Source: Saccharothrix sp. (GTDB lineage: Bacteria > Actinomycetota > Actinomycetes > Mycobacteriales > Pseudonocardiaceae). Taken from it: a DNA stretch of 64,000 bases. The notes under the pieces were generated by a model. It made no database searches. It was not told the origin of the DNA and saw only the letters and a program-made list of their open reading frames with translations. Both the position numbers and the translations under genes were made by a program. Positions 35,206 through 44,426 of this stretch are shown here, one piece after another (positions within the stretch are counted from its first letter, which is position 1; the number at the start of each line of letters is the position of its first letter). Location: assembly GCF_031180885.1 (NCBI RefSeq), contig NZ_JAPSLK010000043.1, positions 1 through 64,000 of the forward strand. The letters are read 5' to 3'.

Positions 35206-36159
35206 ATGGCGAACGCGAAGGTCGGCGAGGCCTTGCGGCGGCTCGGGGTGAGCGCCGGCGCGGTCGCCGTGTACCTGGAACTGCTGGACAACGGCCCCCT
35301 GCCGCTGCACCGCCTGGACCGCGCGGCCTACGCCGAACTGGTCGACGCCGGACTGGCGTGCGCGGCCACCGACGCCGACGACACCGCCGCGCCGCTGCCG
35401 CCCGCGACCGGGCTGGAGATCCTGAGCCGGCACCGGGCCGCCGAGCTGGACGAGGCGCGGGTCGCGGTGGCCGGGGCGTTCGAGGCGTTCCGGCGGCTGC
35501 GGTTGGCGCAGTACAACGACGACCTGGTCGAGGTGGTGACCGGCGAGGCGATCGGGCCGCGGCTGCGGCAGGTGTGGGTCAGCGCGCGGGCGGAGATCCG
35601 GCAGTTCGACTCGCCGCCGTACTTCCCGATCGCCACCGCCACCGAGGACTCCCTGTCCACGCTCAAGCGCGGTGTCACGCAACGGGTCGTGTACTCGCGG
35701 GAGTCGTTGCGCCACCCCGGGTACCTCGCCGAGTGCATCGAACCGTGCGTGCGGGCGGGGGAGCAGGCCCGGGTGCTGCCGTCGGTGCCGGTGAAGCTGG
35801 TGGTGGTCGACGACGCGTGCGCGCTGGTGTCGTTGTCCATCAAGGAAGCCGACGTGCACAACACCATGCTCGTGGTGCGGCCGTGCGGGCTGTTCTCGGC
35901 GTTGGTGGCGTTGTTCGAGCAGGCGTGGCGGGAGGCGCTGCCGATCCTGTCCACCGACCCGCCGCCGCCGCGCCTGCTGCCCGCCGACCGCCGGCTGCTG
36001 GCCCTGCTCGCGGCCGGCGTGCCGGACGGGGACGTGGCGCGGGAACTCGGGATCAGCCGCCGCACCCTGTTCCGCCGCATCGAGGTGCTGATGACCCGGC
36101 TCGGCGCGGCCACCCGGTTCCAGCTCGCCCTGCACGCCCAGCGGCGCGGGTGGCTGTGA
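35206..36159 (+). CDS. LuxR-type HTH regulator with TrmB-like N-terminus
   Basis: The 317-aa protein ends in a LuxR/NarL-type helix-turn-helix (~260-315; LLALLAAGVPDGDVARELGI, then SRRTLFRRIEVLMTRLGA). It starts with a short winged-helix-like segment (LGVSAGAVAVYLELLDNG). A central region, FPIATATEDSLSTLKRGVTQ and RVVYSRESLRHPGY, resembles those of actinomycete helix-turn-helix regulators often found near natural-product or protease genes. An earlier in-frame start (35155) lacks a ribosome-binding site. It may regulate the adjacent secreted protease or the M20 peptidase. Confidence 0.8.
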   Translation: MANAKVGEALRRLGVSAGAVAVYLELLDNGPLPLHRLDRAAYAELVDAGLACAATDADDTAAPLPPATGLEILSRHRAAELDEARVAVAGAFEAFRRLRLAQYNDDLVEVVTGEAIGPRLRQVWVSARAEIRQFDSPPYFPIATATEDSLSTLKRGVTQRVVYSRESLRHPGYLAECIEPCVRAGEQARVLPSVPVKLVVVDDACALVSLSIKEADVHNTMLVVRPCGLFSALVALFEQAWREALPILSTDPPPPRLLPADRRLLALLAAGVPDGDVARELGISRRTLFRRIEVLMTRLGAATRFQLALHAQRRGWL

Positions 36160-36168
36160 CCCGGCACG

Positions 36169-37257
36169 ATGGGGTCCGTGGACCTCGACGAGTTCCTTGC
36201 CCTGGCCGACGACCTCCTGCGCATCCCCTCGACCGCCGACCGGCCCGCGGACCTGCTGCGCGCCCTGGACTTCGTGCTCGACCTGCTCGGGGACCTGACG
36301 GTGGAGCGGTTCGAGTCGAACGGCAAACCCAGCGCGCTGGTGTACCGGGGGAGTGCGCGGCCCGACTTCCGGGTGCTGTTCAACGCCCACCTCGACGTCG
36401 TCCCGGCCGCGCCCGAGCAGTTCGCGCCGGTGCGCGTCGGGAACCGGCTGCACGCGCGGGGCGCGCAGGACATGAAGCTGTCCGCGCTGGTGCTGGCCCT
36501 GGTGTTCCGGGACGTGCCGACACCGTTCCCGGTCGGGCTCCAGCTGGTCACGGACGAGGAGGTCGGCGGTCGGGACGGCACGCTGCACCAGCTGGAGCAG
36601 GGTGTCACCGGACGGTTCGTGGTGATCGGCGAGCACAGCGCGTTGCGGCTGGTCACCGAGTCGAAAGGGCTGGTCGACGCGCGCGTGTCGGTCAAGGGCC
36701 GGGCCGCCCACAGCGCGTACCCGTGGCTGGGGGACAACGCCCTGGTCAAGCTCATGCGGTCGCTGGACGCCCTGCTGGCCGCCTACCCGCCCGCCACCGA
36801 GGAGGCCTGGCGGACGACGGTCAACATCGCCCGCGTCGAGACCACCAACACCGCGCTCAACCAGATCCCGGCCGACGCGTCCGCGTGGCTGGACATCCGG
36901 TTCCCGCCCGAGGACACCGACTTCCGCGACCCGGCCCAGGTCGCCGCCCACCTGGCCGCGCTGACCGGCGCGGAGGTCGAGGTGCCCCACGTCGAGCCGC
37001 CGCACCGGGCCGATCCGGACAGCCTCGACGTGCGGACCCTCCGGCGGGCCGCCCGTGACCAGGGGTTCAGCGGGGACCTGCTGCGCAAGCACGGCGCGGC
37101 GGACTCCCGGTTCTACCACCAGCGCGGCATCGACGCGGTGATCTTCGGCATCGGCGGTGACGGTCAGCACGGTCCGGACGAGTACGCCGACTTGACCACC
37201 GTCGTGCCCTACCACGCCGCGCTGACCGCATATCTGAAAGCTCTGCCGAACGGGTGA
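36169..37257 (+). CDS. M20-family metallopeptidase / deacylase
   Basis: This 362-aa enzyme shows M20 metal-site motifs: FNAHLDVVPA, ARGAQDMKL, TDEEVGG with catalytic Glu, and a dimerisation domain (KGRAAHSAYP). The final ligand His is in GDGQHGPDEY. Family members hydrolyse dipeptides, N-acyl amino acids or related amides in the cytoplasm. It is separated from the LuxR-type regulator by only 9 bp and is probably co-transcribed with it. A GTG at 36178 (VDLDEF) is an alternative start. Confidence 0.9.
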   Translation: MGSVDLDEFLALADDLLRIPSTADRPADLLRALDFVLDLLGDLTVERFESNGKPSALVYRGSARPDFRVLFNAHLDVVPAAPEQFAPVRVGNRLHARGAQDMKLSALVLALVFRDVPTPFPVGLQLVTDEEVGGRDGTLHQLEQGVTGRFVVIGEHSALRLVTESKGLVDARVSVKGRAAHSAYPWLGDNALVKLMRSLDALLAAYPPATEEAWRTTVNIARVETTNTALNQIPADASAWLDIRFPPEDTDFRDPAQVAAHLAALTGAEVEVPHVEPPHRADPDSLDVRTLRRAARDQGFSGDLLRKHGAADSRFYHQRGIDAVIFGIGGDGQHGPDEYADLTTVVPYHAALTAYLKALPNG

Positions 37258-37302
37258 CGCCCATGACTACGCTGGGATGTCAGGACGAGAGATGAGGACG
37301 GC

Positions 37303-37830
37303 ATGACCCCGTTACCGAGCGCCACCCTGGTCCCCACGCCCACCGGCGCGGACCTGGTGCTGACCCGCACGTTCCGCGCGCACGTGGAGGACGTGTGGGC
37401 GAGCGTGACCGACCCCGAGCGCACCGCGGCCTGGTTCGGCCCCTGGGAGGGCGACGCCGCGCCGGGCCGCCGGATCAAGGTGCAGATGGCCTTCGAGGAG
37501 GGCCGGCCCTGGATGGAGACCCGGATCGACGCCTGCGCCGCGCCGCTGCGCCTGGCCGTGTCGACCATCGACTCCTACGGCGTGTGGAAGCTCGAACTCC
37601 TGCTGTCCGAAGTGGACGGTGAGACCCGGCTGAAGCTGGTGCACCACCTGAAGTCCACCGAGGGCATCGGCGAGATCGGCCCAGGCTGGGAGTACTACCT
37701 GGACCGCCTCGCCGCCGCCCGCGCCGGGCGACCGGCCCCCGACTTCGACGACTACTACCCCTCCCAGAAGGCCTACTTCGAGTCCTTGGCGCCACTGGCT
37801 CAGGACACGGAAGCCTCCTCGGCGAACTGA
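37303..37830 (+). CDS. SRPBCC/AHSA1-type protein
   Basis: The 175-aa protein has the START-like layout of activator-of-Hsp90 homologues (DLVLTRTFRAHVEDVWASVT, DPERTAAWFGPWEG; KLVHHLKSTEGIGEIGPGWE, YYLDRLAA). It probably binds a hydrophobic ligand; no ArsR partner gene is next to it. The start ATG follows GAGATGAGGACGGC. Its end overlaps the convergent ABC transporter gene by 31 bp. Confidence 0.85.
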   Translation: MTPLPSATLVPTPTGADLVLTRTFRAHVEDVWASVTDPERTAAWFGPWEGDAAPGRRIKVQMAFEEGRPWMETRIDACAAPLRLAVSTIDSYGVWKLELLLSEVDGETRLKLVHHLKSTEGIGEIGPGWEYYLDRLAAARAGRPAPDFDDYYPSQKAYFESLAPLAQDTEASSAN

Positions 37831-39674
37831 GTCCGGTACAGCTCCTCGTACCGGCCTCCCGCCGCCAGCAGGTCGGCGTGCGTGCCGCGCTCCACGATCC
37901 GGCCGCCCTCCACCACCAGGATCTGGTCGGCGGCGCGGATCGTGGACAGCCGGTGCGCGATGACCACGGCGGTGCGGCCGTCCAGCGCCTCGGCCAGTGC
38001 CGCCTGCACCGCCGCCTCGGACGTCGAGTCCAGGTGCGCGGTGGCCTCGTCCAGGATGACCACGCGCGGTCGGGCCAGCAGCAGTCGCGCGATGGTCAGC
38101 CGCTGCCGCTCACCACCCGACAGCCGGTAGCCGCGCTCGCCGACGACCGTGTCCAGGCCGTCGGGCAGCGACTCGACCAGGTCGGCCAGCCGCGCCCGGC
38201 GCAGCACGTCCCACACCTCCTCGTCGGTCGCCTCCGGCCGCGCCAGCAGCAGGTTCTCCCGGATCGACTCGTGGAACAGGTGCCCGTCCTGGGTGACCAT
38301 GCCCAGGGTGTCGCGGATCGCCGACAGCGACAGGTCGCGAACGTCCACACCGGACAATCGAACCGCACCCTTGTCCACGTCATAAAGGCGCGGCAACAGG
38401 GAGGCGATGGTCGACTTGCCCGCGCCCGACGACCCGACCAGCGCCACCAGCTGCCCCGGTTCGGCGCGGAAGGACACGTCGTGCAGCACGTCCACCCCGC
38501 CCCGGGTGTCCAGCACGGCGACCTCCTCCAGCGACGCCAGCGACACCTTGTCCGCCGACGGGTAGGCGAACCCGACCCCGTCGAACTCCACCGACACCGG
38601 CCCGTCCGGCACGGTCCGCGCGTCCGGCTTCTCCTCGATCAGCGGCTTGAGGTCGAGCACCTCGAACACCCGCTCGAAGCTCACCAGCGCGCTCATCACC
38701 TCGACCCGCGCGCTGGCCAGGGCGGTCAGCGGCGCGTACAGGCGGGTCAGCAGCAGCGCCAGCGCCACCACCGAACCCGGGTCCAGCTCGCCGCGCAGGG
38801 CGTAGAAGCCGCCCAGGCCGTAGACCAGCGCCAACGCCAGCGCCGAGACCAGCGTCAACGCGGTGAGGAACACGGTCTGCACCATCGCCGAGCGCACGCC
38901 GATGTCCCGCACCCGCCGCGCCCGCACCGCGAACTCCGCCGACTCCCGGCTGGGCCGGCCGAACAGCTTCACCAGCGTCGCGCCCGGCGCGGAGAACCGC
39001 TCGGTCATCTGGGTGCTCATGGTGGCGTTGTGGTTCGCGGCCTCCCGCTCCAGCCGGGCCAGGCGCGTGCCCATCCGGCGGGCCGGCAGGACGAACACCG
39101 GGAGCAGGACCAGGGCCAGCAGCGTGATCTGCCACGACAGGCCCACCATCACGGCGAACGTCAGCGCCAGCGTGACCAGGTTGCCCACGACGCTGGACAG
39201 CGTGTCGCTGAACGCCCGCTGCGCGCCGATGACGTCGTTGTTGAGCCGGGACACCAGCGCGCCGGTCCGCGTCCGCGTGAAGAACGCGATCGGCATGCGT
39301 TGGACGTGGTCGAAGACGGTGGTGCGCAGGTCGAAGATGAGGTCTTCCCCGATGCTCGCCGACAGCCACCGGGCGAGCAGCCCCAGCGCCGCCTCCGCGA
39401 CCGCGATGCCCGCGATGATCCCGGCCAGGCCCAGCACCACCTCGTAGGACGAGCCGTGCACGATGGCGTCCACGATCCGTCCGGCCAGCACGGGCGTCAC
39501 GACCGCGAGCACCGCCACGACGACGCTGACCACCAGGTACTGCGTGAGCCGGGTCTTGTGGGGCCGGGCGAACGACCAGATGCGCTTCAAGGTCGCCTTG
39601 GAGAAGGGCTTCTTGTCGTTCTGCGCGTTGGTCATGTGGTACAGCGACATCCACGCGGTGACTTCCATGTCCAT
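37800..39674 (-). CDS. ABC exporter, fused permease-ATPase
   Basis: The 624-aa half-transporter has six N-terminal transmembrane helices (~35-330) and a nucleotide-binding domain. The latter carries Walker A GSSGAGKST, a Q-loop in MVTQDGHLF, signature LSGGERQR, Walker B VVILDEATAHLDS and H-loop IAHRLST. It resembles lipid/multidrug exporters of the MsbA type and acts as a homodimer or heterodimer. Alternative ATG 39650 (MSLYHMTNAQN) is possible. There is no partner gene on either side. The substrate is unknown. Confidence 0.92.
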   Translation of the reverse strand: MDMEVTAWMSLYHMTNAQNDKKPFSKATLKRIWSFARPHKTRLTQYLVVSVVVAVLAVVTPVLAGRIVDAIVHGSSYEVVLGLAGIIAGIAVAEAALGLLARWLSASIGEDLIFDLRTTVFDHVQRMPIAFFTRTRTGALVSRLNNDVIGAQRAFSDTLSSVVGNLVTLALTFAVMVGLSWQITLLALVLLPVFVLPARRMGTRLARLEREAANHNATMSTQMTERFSAPGATLVKLFGRPSRESAEFAVRARRVRDIGVRSAMVQTVFLTALTLVSALALALVYGLGGFYALRGELDPGSVVALALLLTRLYAPLTALASARVEVMSALVSFERVFEVLDLKPLIEEKPDARTVPDGPVSVEFDGVGFAYPSADKVSLASLEEVAVLDTRGGVDVLHDVSFRAEPGQLVALVGSSGAGKSTIASLLPRLYDVDKGAVRLSGVDVRDLSLSAIRDTLGMVTQDGHLFHESIRENLLLARPEATDEEVWDVLRRARLADLVESLPDGLDTVVGERGYRLSGGERQRLTIARLLLARPRVVILDEATAHLDSTSEAAVQAALAEALDGRTAVVIAHRLSTIRAADQILVVEGGRIVERGTHADLLAAGGRYEELYRTQFAEEASVS

Positions 39675-39708
39675 GGCCGAGAACGTAAGACCTGGAGTTG
39701 GGTGGAGG

Positions 39709-40415
39709 TCAAGGCGAATTGCGCACGGGGCGGTAGTCCGGGAAGGTCACGGTGTTGGCGATCTTCTGGAGGTCGCCGAAGATCTTGGTGCCGCCGGGGA
39801 CGTGCGGGACGATCCGCAGCGTCAGGTCCCGCATCCTGATGAACATGCGGCTCTTGGGCGGCAGCCCGTCCATGCCGCCGAACGCGAACTTCTGGCACTT
39901 GTCGACGTACTCCCGCATCCGCTCCTCGTAGCGGCGGAACTCGATGACGTGGTCGGGTGCGGTGGCCAGTTCGCCGGCCAGCAGGTACGCGCCGGCCAGG
40001 GCCATGCTGGTGCCGTTGCCCGCCATGGGGGAGGCGCAGAACGCGGCGTCGCCGAGCAGGGCGATCCGGCCACGTGACCAGGAGCCCAGGCGGACCTGGC
40101 ACAGGCGGTCGAAGTAAGAAGTCGTCGGCGGTGCGCAGGTCTTGGAGCAGTCGTGGCACCTCCCAGCCCTCGCCGACGCAAGTCCGCGCCATCAGGTCGC
40201 GCTGGAAGGCGTCGTCGCGGCGCCGCGCGGATCTCGTCCAGCACGCCCATGCGGTCCATGACCTCGCGGGCGGTGCCCTGGATGTCCACGGCCTGGCCGC
40301 CGGGGCGGGGCGCGGGGGCGCGTTCGACGACGGTGGTGGTGAGGCCGTGGTGGCGCAGCCAGTGGGCGAGGGCGTGGCCGGCGATGCTCGCGCCGGAGAT
40401 CAGTACGGTGCTCAT
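39709..40415 (-). pseudogene. Decayed FAD-dependent monooxygenase
   Basis: The N-terminus is intact (MSTVLISGASIAGHALAHWL, FAD-binding GxGxxG variant, through GVLDEIRAA). It then jumps near 40219-40225, with loss of roughly half the usual ~380 residues, to DDAFQRDLMARTCVGEGWEV in another frame. A one-base insertion near 40117-40119 shifts frame again, after which GRIALLGDAAFCASPMAGNG (the GD motif) and the C-terminus read on to 39709. At least two lesions therefore destroy the gene. It lies divergent from the GntR-TetR regulator at 40491, which in relatives commonly controls such monooxygenases. Confidence 0.85.
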
Positions 40416-40416
40416 G

Positions 40417-40479
40417 TGTACGCCGTACATAGGTGTACTGGCTGGTCAATTGCTGCTTGGTGCACTAGTGCACTAGTGC
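40417..40479. promoter_or_regulatory. Divergent promoter with palindromic operator candidates
   Basis: TGTAC-GCC-GTACA (40417-40429) overlaps the start of the monooxygenase pseudogene. TGCACTAGTGCA (40461-40472) is followed by an overlapping GCACTAGTGC, about 20 bp before the regulator start. Both are plausible sites for the GntR-TetR protein. Confidence 0.5.
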
Positions 40480-40490
40480 GGGAGGTGGTC

Positions 40491-41387
40491 ATGGTCTACG
40501 AACGGATCGCGGGCGAGATCCGGCAGCGCATCGCTCGGGGCGAGCTGCGCCCCGGTGACCGGGTGCCGTCCACGCGGGAGATCACCGCGCGGTGGGGGGT
40601 GGCGATGGCGACGGCCACCAAGGTGCTGGCCGCGCTGCGCGAGGAGGGCCTGGTGCACGCGGTGGCCGGTGTGGGCACCGTCGTGTCGCAGCCCGGTTTT
40701 ACGACACCGCCCGTGGTGAAGGACGATCTGACCGCCGACGCGGTGGTGCGAACCGCTTTGGCCATCGCCGACTCCGAGGGCTTGGCCGCGCTGTCCATGC
40801 GCCGCATCGCCACGCGGTTGGGCGTGGCCGCGATGTCGCTGTACCGGCACGTCCCCGGCAAGGACGAACTGGTGGTGCGCATGATCGACACCGCGTTCGG
40901 CGCGGTGCCGCTGCCCCCGGCGTCGGGCGGGTGGCGTGACCGGCTGGAGGCGGTGGCACGGCTGGAGTGGGGCCTGTTCAGCCGGCACCCGTGGCTGGCC
41001 GGCGCGATCTCGATGACCCGCCCGACGCTGCTGCCGAACGCCGTCGCGCACACCGAGTGGATCATGCAGGCTCTCGACGGACAGGGCCTGACCGCCGAGG
41101 AGGCGTTGCACGCGGCGGTGACCCTGTTCGGTTTCGTGCGCGGTGTCGCGGTGAACCTGGAGCACGAGGCGGAGCAGCGGCAGCACACCGGCATCACCGA
41201 GGACGAGTGGAGGGCGCGGCAGGCCGGTGCCATGCGGTCGCTGGTGGCGTCCGGCCGGTTCCCGATGTTCTCCCGGGTGGTGGGTTCGGAGGTGGACATG
41301 GACCTGGGGACGCTGTTCGAGTTCGGCCTCGCGCGAATGCTCGACGGGTTCGGGGAATGGATCAGCGGGCGCGCGACGTTGGGTTGA
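40491..41387 (+). CDS. GntR-TetR fusion transcriptional regulator
   Basis: The 298-aa protein carries two DNA-binding domains. The first is an N-terminal GntR winged helix (~1-70; YERIAGEIRQRIARGELRPG, VPSTREITARWGVAMATATK). A TetR-type HTH follows (~85-135; SMRRIATRLGVAAMSLYRHV) with a TetR_C-like ligand domain. This double-headed type is known in actinomycetes, often beside FAD monooxygenases or exporters. The start ATG has GGGAGGTGG. The regulated monooxygenase next door is broken, so the intact regulator may now act elsewhere or only on itself. Confidence 0.9.
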   Translation: MVYERIAGEIRQRIARGELRPGDRVPSTREITARWGVAMATATKVLAALREEGLVHAVAGVGTVVSQPGFTTPPVVKDDLTADAVVRTALAIADSEGLAALSMRRIATRLGVAAMSLYRHVPGKDELVVRMIDTAFGAVPLPPASGGWRDRLEAVARLEWGLFSRHPWLAGAISMTRPTLLPNAVAHTEWIMQALDGQGLTAEEALHAAVTLFGFVRGVAVNLEHEAEQRQHTGITEDEWRARQAGAMRSLVASGRFPMFSRVVGSEVDMDLGTLFEFGLARMLDGFGEWISGRATLG

Positions 41388-41418
41388 GGAGTAGGACCCT
41401 GAGTGAGGGAGGCACGAG

Positions 41419-42318
41419 GTGGCGCAGGACCCGGAGGAGCTGTTCGAGGTCGACTCCGACGTCCCGGACCTGACCGGAGCGGTGCTGCTGCACCACTTCG
41501 AGGGCTTCATGGACGCCGGCGGCGCGGGCGCGGCCCTGGTCGACCACCTGCTGTCGGTGCACGAACACCGCGTGGTGGCCCGCTTCGACGTGGACGACCT
41601 CATCGACTACCGCGCCCGTCGTCCCCCGATGACCTTCGACACCGACCACTGGGAGACCTACGCCACGCCGGAGTTGGTCGTCTACCTGCTGCACGATGCG
41701 GTCGGGACCCCGTTCCTGCTGCTCACCGGTCCGGAGCCGGACCGCCGGTGGGAGGCTGTCGTCGCGGCGGTGCGCGCGTTGATCGACCGGTGGGGCGTGC
41801 GGTTGGCGGTGAGCTTCCACGGGATCCCGATGGGTGTGCCGCACACGCGGAAGCTGACGGTCATCGCTCATGGCACGCGGCCGGAGCTGGTGGTGGACAA
41901 GAGCCCGTTCAGCCGGGTGCAGGTGCCGGGGAACTTGGCGGCGTTGCTGGAGCTGCGGTTGGGCGAGTCCGGCCATGACGCCATGGGCTTTGCGGCCTAT
42001 GTGCCGCACTACTTGGCGCAGGGGACGTACCCGACTGCGGCTTTGAACCTGCTGGAGGCCCTGACCAAGTCGACGGGCTTGGTGATCCAGGCGGCGCAGC
42101 TGCACGAGTCGGCCAGGCGGACGGATGCGGAGATCGCCCGGCAGGTGGCGGAGTCGGAGGAGGTCGCCCAGGTGGTGGCGGCTTTGGAGCGGCAGTACGA
42201 CGCCTTCACGGAGGCTTCGGAGAACTTGCTGGTGGGGTCGGACGAGCCGCTGCCGAGTGCGGATGAGTTGGGGGCGGAGTTCGAGCGGTTCTTGGCGGAG
42301 CAGCAGCGGGATCACTGA
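41419..42318 (+). CDS. PAC2-family protein
   Basis: The 299-aa protein starts at GTG after GAGGCACGAG. It shows the PAC2 layout (VLLHHFEGFMDAGGAGAALV, RPPMTFDTDHWETY, PFLLLTGPEPDRRWEAV, GIPMGVPHTRKLTVIAHGT). Family members resemble proteasome-assembly chaperones and are widely conserved in actinobacteria, although the role is not established. It ends in a helical tail (ESEEVAQVVAALERQYDAF). The gene is followed by the repeat desert. Confidence 0.88.
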   Translation: MAQDPEELFEVDSDVPDLTGAVLLHHFEGFMDAGGAGAALVDHLLSVHEHRVVARFDVDDLIDYRARRPPMTFDTDHWETYATPELVVYLLHDAVGTPFLLLTGPEPDRRWEAVVAAVRALIDRWGVRLAVSFHGIPMGVPHTRKLTVIAHGTRPELVVDKSPFSRVQVPGNLAALLELRLGESGHDAMGFAAYVPHYLAQGTYPTAALNLLEALTKSTGLVIQAAQLHESARRTDAEIARQVAESEEVAQVVAALERQYDAFTEASENLLVGSDEPLPSADELGAEFERFLAEQQRDH

Positions 42319-42680
42319 TATATGTGCTGGTAGGGTGGGGTGTGGCGGGGTTCGGGTGTGATCACCCGATCGTGTGACATGCGAGATCCGCGACTTTCGC
42401 CGCCTCGCGCGTCCCGTAGTAGGGAAGAGGTCGCGGCGGCACAACGGCCACCCCAGACCGACCCCACCGCCAGCCCCACCACCGAGCCACCGGGCCGGCC
42501 CACACCACTGGCCCACACCACCGGCCCGCACCACCGCACCGCGGGCCTGGGCCGCACCACCGGTCCCACCGCGGGCCGCGCCGCAGCCCGCAGCACCGCC
42601 AGCCTGGACCACCGGGCCGCGCCGCTTGGCCCGGAGGATCGGGCCGCACTGGCGCATCGCTGGCCCAGATCACCGCGCCC

Positions 42681-42784
42681 GCACCGCCGCACCGCCGCAC
42701 CGCCGCACCGCCGCACCGCCGCGCTGCCGCGCCGCCGGGCCGCCGGGCCGCCGGGCCGCCGCACCGCCGGGCCGCCGCATCGGC
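42681..42784. repeat. Short GCC/ACCGCC microsatellite-like tract
   Basis: Perfect GCACCGCC units of 8 bp occur five times from 42681. They are followed by GGGCCGCC units of similar length, with interruptions, to about 42784. Confidence 0.75.
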
Positions 42785-43001
42785 GGGTCGGGCCGCCGCG
42801 CCGGCCGCCAGCATCACCGGGCCTCACCGCCGGGTCGCTGGGCGTCGTCGCCGGGCCATATCGCTGGCCCGGCACCGCTGGCCGCCTATCGCCAGCCCGG
42901 TGGCCTGCCAGCCCGGCCGGTGAAGAGGCACCCGCCGAAGTGCACGGCCGAGGGCTGCGAAACCGCGATCAGTCGCTAGCGAGCGCCGGTTGCCACGGGT
43001 C

Positions 43002-43192
43002 GCGGCCGGCACCGTGGCTGGCTGCCGCGGGTTGCGGCCGGCACCGTGGCTGGCTGCCGCGGGTTGCGGCCGGCACCGTGGCTGGCTGCCGCGGGTTGCG
43101 GCCGGCACCGTGGCTGGCTGCCGCGGGTTGCGGCCGGCACCGTGGCTGGCTGCCGCGGGTTGCGGCCGGCGGGTGGCTGGTTGCTGCGGGTT
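43002..43192. repeat. 32-bp tandem repeat, five perfect copies plus a degenerate one
   Basis: The unit begins GCGGCCGGCACCGTGGCTGG and continues CTGCCGCGGGTT (32 bp). Identical copies start at 43002, 43034, 43066, 43098 and 43130. A diverged sixth spans 43162-43192. There are no spacers, so it is not a CRISPR array. Perfect identity implies recent amplification. Confidence 0.95.
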
Positions 43193-43325
43193 GCGGCTGG
43201 CGAAGGGCGGGGCGGTGCGGTGTGTGCGACTGGGGCGGCTGGTTGGCTGGCGTCAGGGGTCAGGGGTCAGGGGTCAGGGGGCGGGGGTGTGGGGCGTCAG
43301 GGGGCGCGGGTGTGGGTGTGGGGCG

Positions 43326-44303
43326 TCAAGGGGTGGGTGTGGGGGATTGGAGGGTGGCTAGGTGTTGGTATGACCTGAGTTGGGCGGTTCGGTCGTAGGT
43401 GCTGGTGGTCAGGAGGAATTCGTCGGCGGTGGTTCGGGCTGCCAGCTCGTCCAAGGACTTCGCGGCTTCCGTCAGGGTCCCGTAGATGTGACCCCGCAGG
43501 GACTCCTCGAAGTACTGGCGTTCCCGTGGCCTCATCGTCAAATCCAAGATCTCCTCCGGAGCGCGCAAAGGCGGGAACTCGCCGTGCGTCCGGGAGTACG
43601 CCATCGACCACGCCTCCGGAACCAGCAAGCGCCAAGCGTCTTCCGTCGTCTCGGCCACCGCCACCGTCGTCGACACCATGACGTACGGCTCCTCAGCCCA
43701 CGGCGACGGCCGGAACGTCGACCGGTACCCGCTGATCGCCTCCAGCATCGCCTCCTCACCGCGAAACCCGCCGATCACCAACGGCAATCCGTACCGCGCC
43801 GCCACCGCCGCCCCAGCACCCGTGGCCAGCACGAACGCGGGCACCCGCCGGCCGGGCGCCGGATACGCGCGCACCGGGCCGGTGTCGGTGAAGTACCCCA
43901 GCAATTCAGTCAACTGGGCGTCGAAATCGCCGGACTCCACCTGCCCCAGCGCCCGCCGCACCGGCTCCGTGAAGCCCAGCGAACGCCCCAACCCCATGTC
44001 GATCCGCCCCGGGAACAACGAATCCAGCACCCCGAACTGCTCCGCCACCACCAAAGGCCGGTGGTTGGGCAGCATCACCCCGCCGGTCCCCACTCGAATC
44101 CGCGACGTCGCCCCGGCCGCCGCCGCCGCCAGCACGGTCGGCGCCGAACCGGCCACCCCGGGCACCCCGTGGTGCTCCGACACCCAGAACCGGTGGTACC
44201 CCAACGCCTCCACCGCCTGCGCGAACGCGACGGTGTCCCGCAACGCCTCGGCGTGACCCACACCCGTCCGGGTCCGTGACCTGTCCAGAACCGAAAGCTT
44301 CAC
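43326..44303 (-). CDS. LLM-class flavin-dependent monooxygenase
   Basis: This 325-aa protein belongs to the bacterial luciferase-like family. It has KLSVLDRSRTRTG at the start and then ALGYHRFWVSEHHGVPGVAG, SRIRVGTGGVMLPNHRPL and FPGRIDMGLGRSLGFTEP, all characteristic of the MsnO8-type subgroup. It probably uses reduced FMN and oxygen, or F420 less likely, to oxidise a small molecule. The last residues run into the repeat desert, suggesting the 3' end may have drifted. It is divergent from no gene; the GH16 gene lies upstream on the same strand after a 123-bp gap. Confidence 0.9.
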   Translation of the reverse strand: MKLSVLDRSRTRTGVGHAEALRDTVAFAQAVEALGYHRFWVSEHHGVPGVAGSAPTVLAAAAAGATSRIRVGTGGVMLPNHRPLVVAEQFGVLDSLFPGRIDMGLGRSLGFTEPVRRALGQVESGDFDAQLTELLGYFTDTGPVRAYPAPGRRVPAFVLATGAGAAVAARYGLPLVIGGFRGEEAMLEAISGYRSTFRPSPWAEEPYVMVSTTVAVAETTEDAWRLLVPEAWSMAYSRTHGEFPPLRAPEEILDLTMRPRERQYFEESLRGHIYGTLTEAAKSLDELAARTTADEFLLTTSTYDRTAQLRSYQHLATLQSPTPTP

Positions 44304-44426
44304 ACCAAGAACAACACCCGTGCCCCGCGAGGGATTTCACCACCGGGCCGTGTCCACCGCCACCCCGGCGACACTGCCGTGCGAAGCGGGCGTGTGCGCC
44401 CACCTCGCACGGCGCGGATCAGCCGG

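Larger units (their letters stand above)
42319..43325. other. Gene-free region of low-complexity and tandem repeats
   Basis: About 1 kb lies between the PAC2 and luciferase-like genes with no credible protein. Reading frames here translate to Pro/Arg/Gly/Ala-rich repeats. From about 42450 to 42960 the sequence is built of short CCG-rich motifs (ACCGGGCC and CACCGCCG types). 43002-43192 is a 32-bp tandem array, and 43253-43283 contains GGGGTCA heptamers. No rRNA or tRNA is evident. Confidence 0.8.

Noticed and set aside
37800-39674. Lantibiotic exporter for the LanM locus
   Set aside because: It lies 17 kb away, has no peptidase domain, and separate terminators and genes intervene; it looks like a general exporter.
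42319-42380. Attachment site or tRNA after the PAC2 gene
   Set aside because: ATATATG and GTGTGATCACCCGATCG are short and have no partner copy or tRNA end nearby.
43002-43192. CRISPR array
   Set aside because: Repeats are directly adjacent with no spacers, and no cas genes are present.
42340-43398. Protein-coding gene in the repeat desert
   Set aside because: The frame translates tandem DNA repeats (PHRRTAAPPHRR type), lacks a plausible start site, and runs into the luciferase-like gene on the other strand.
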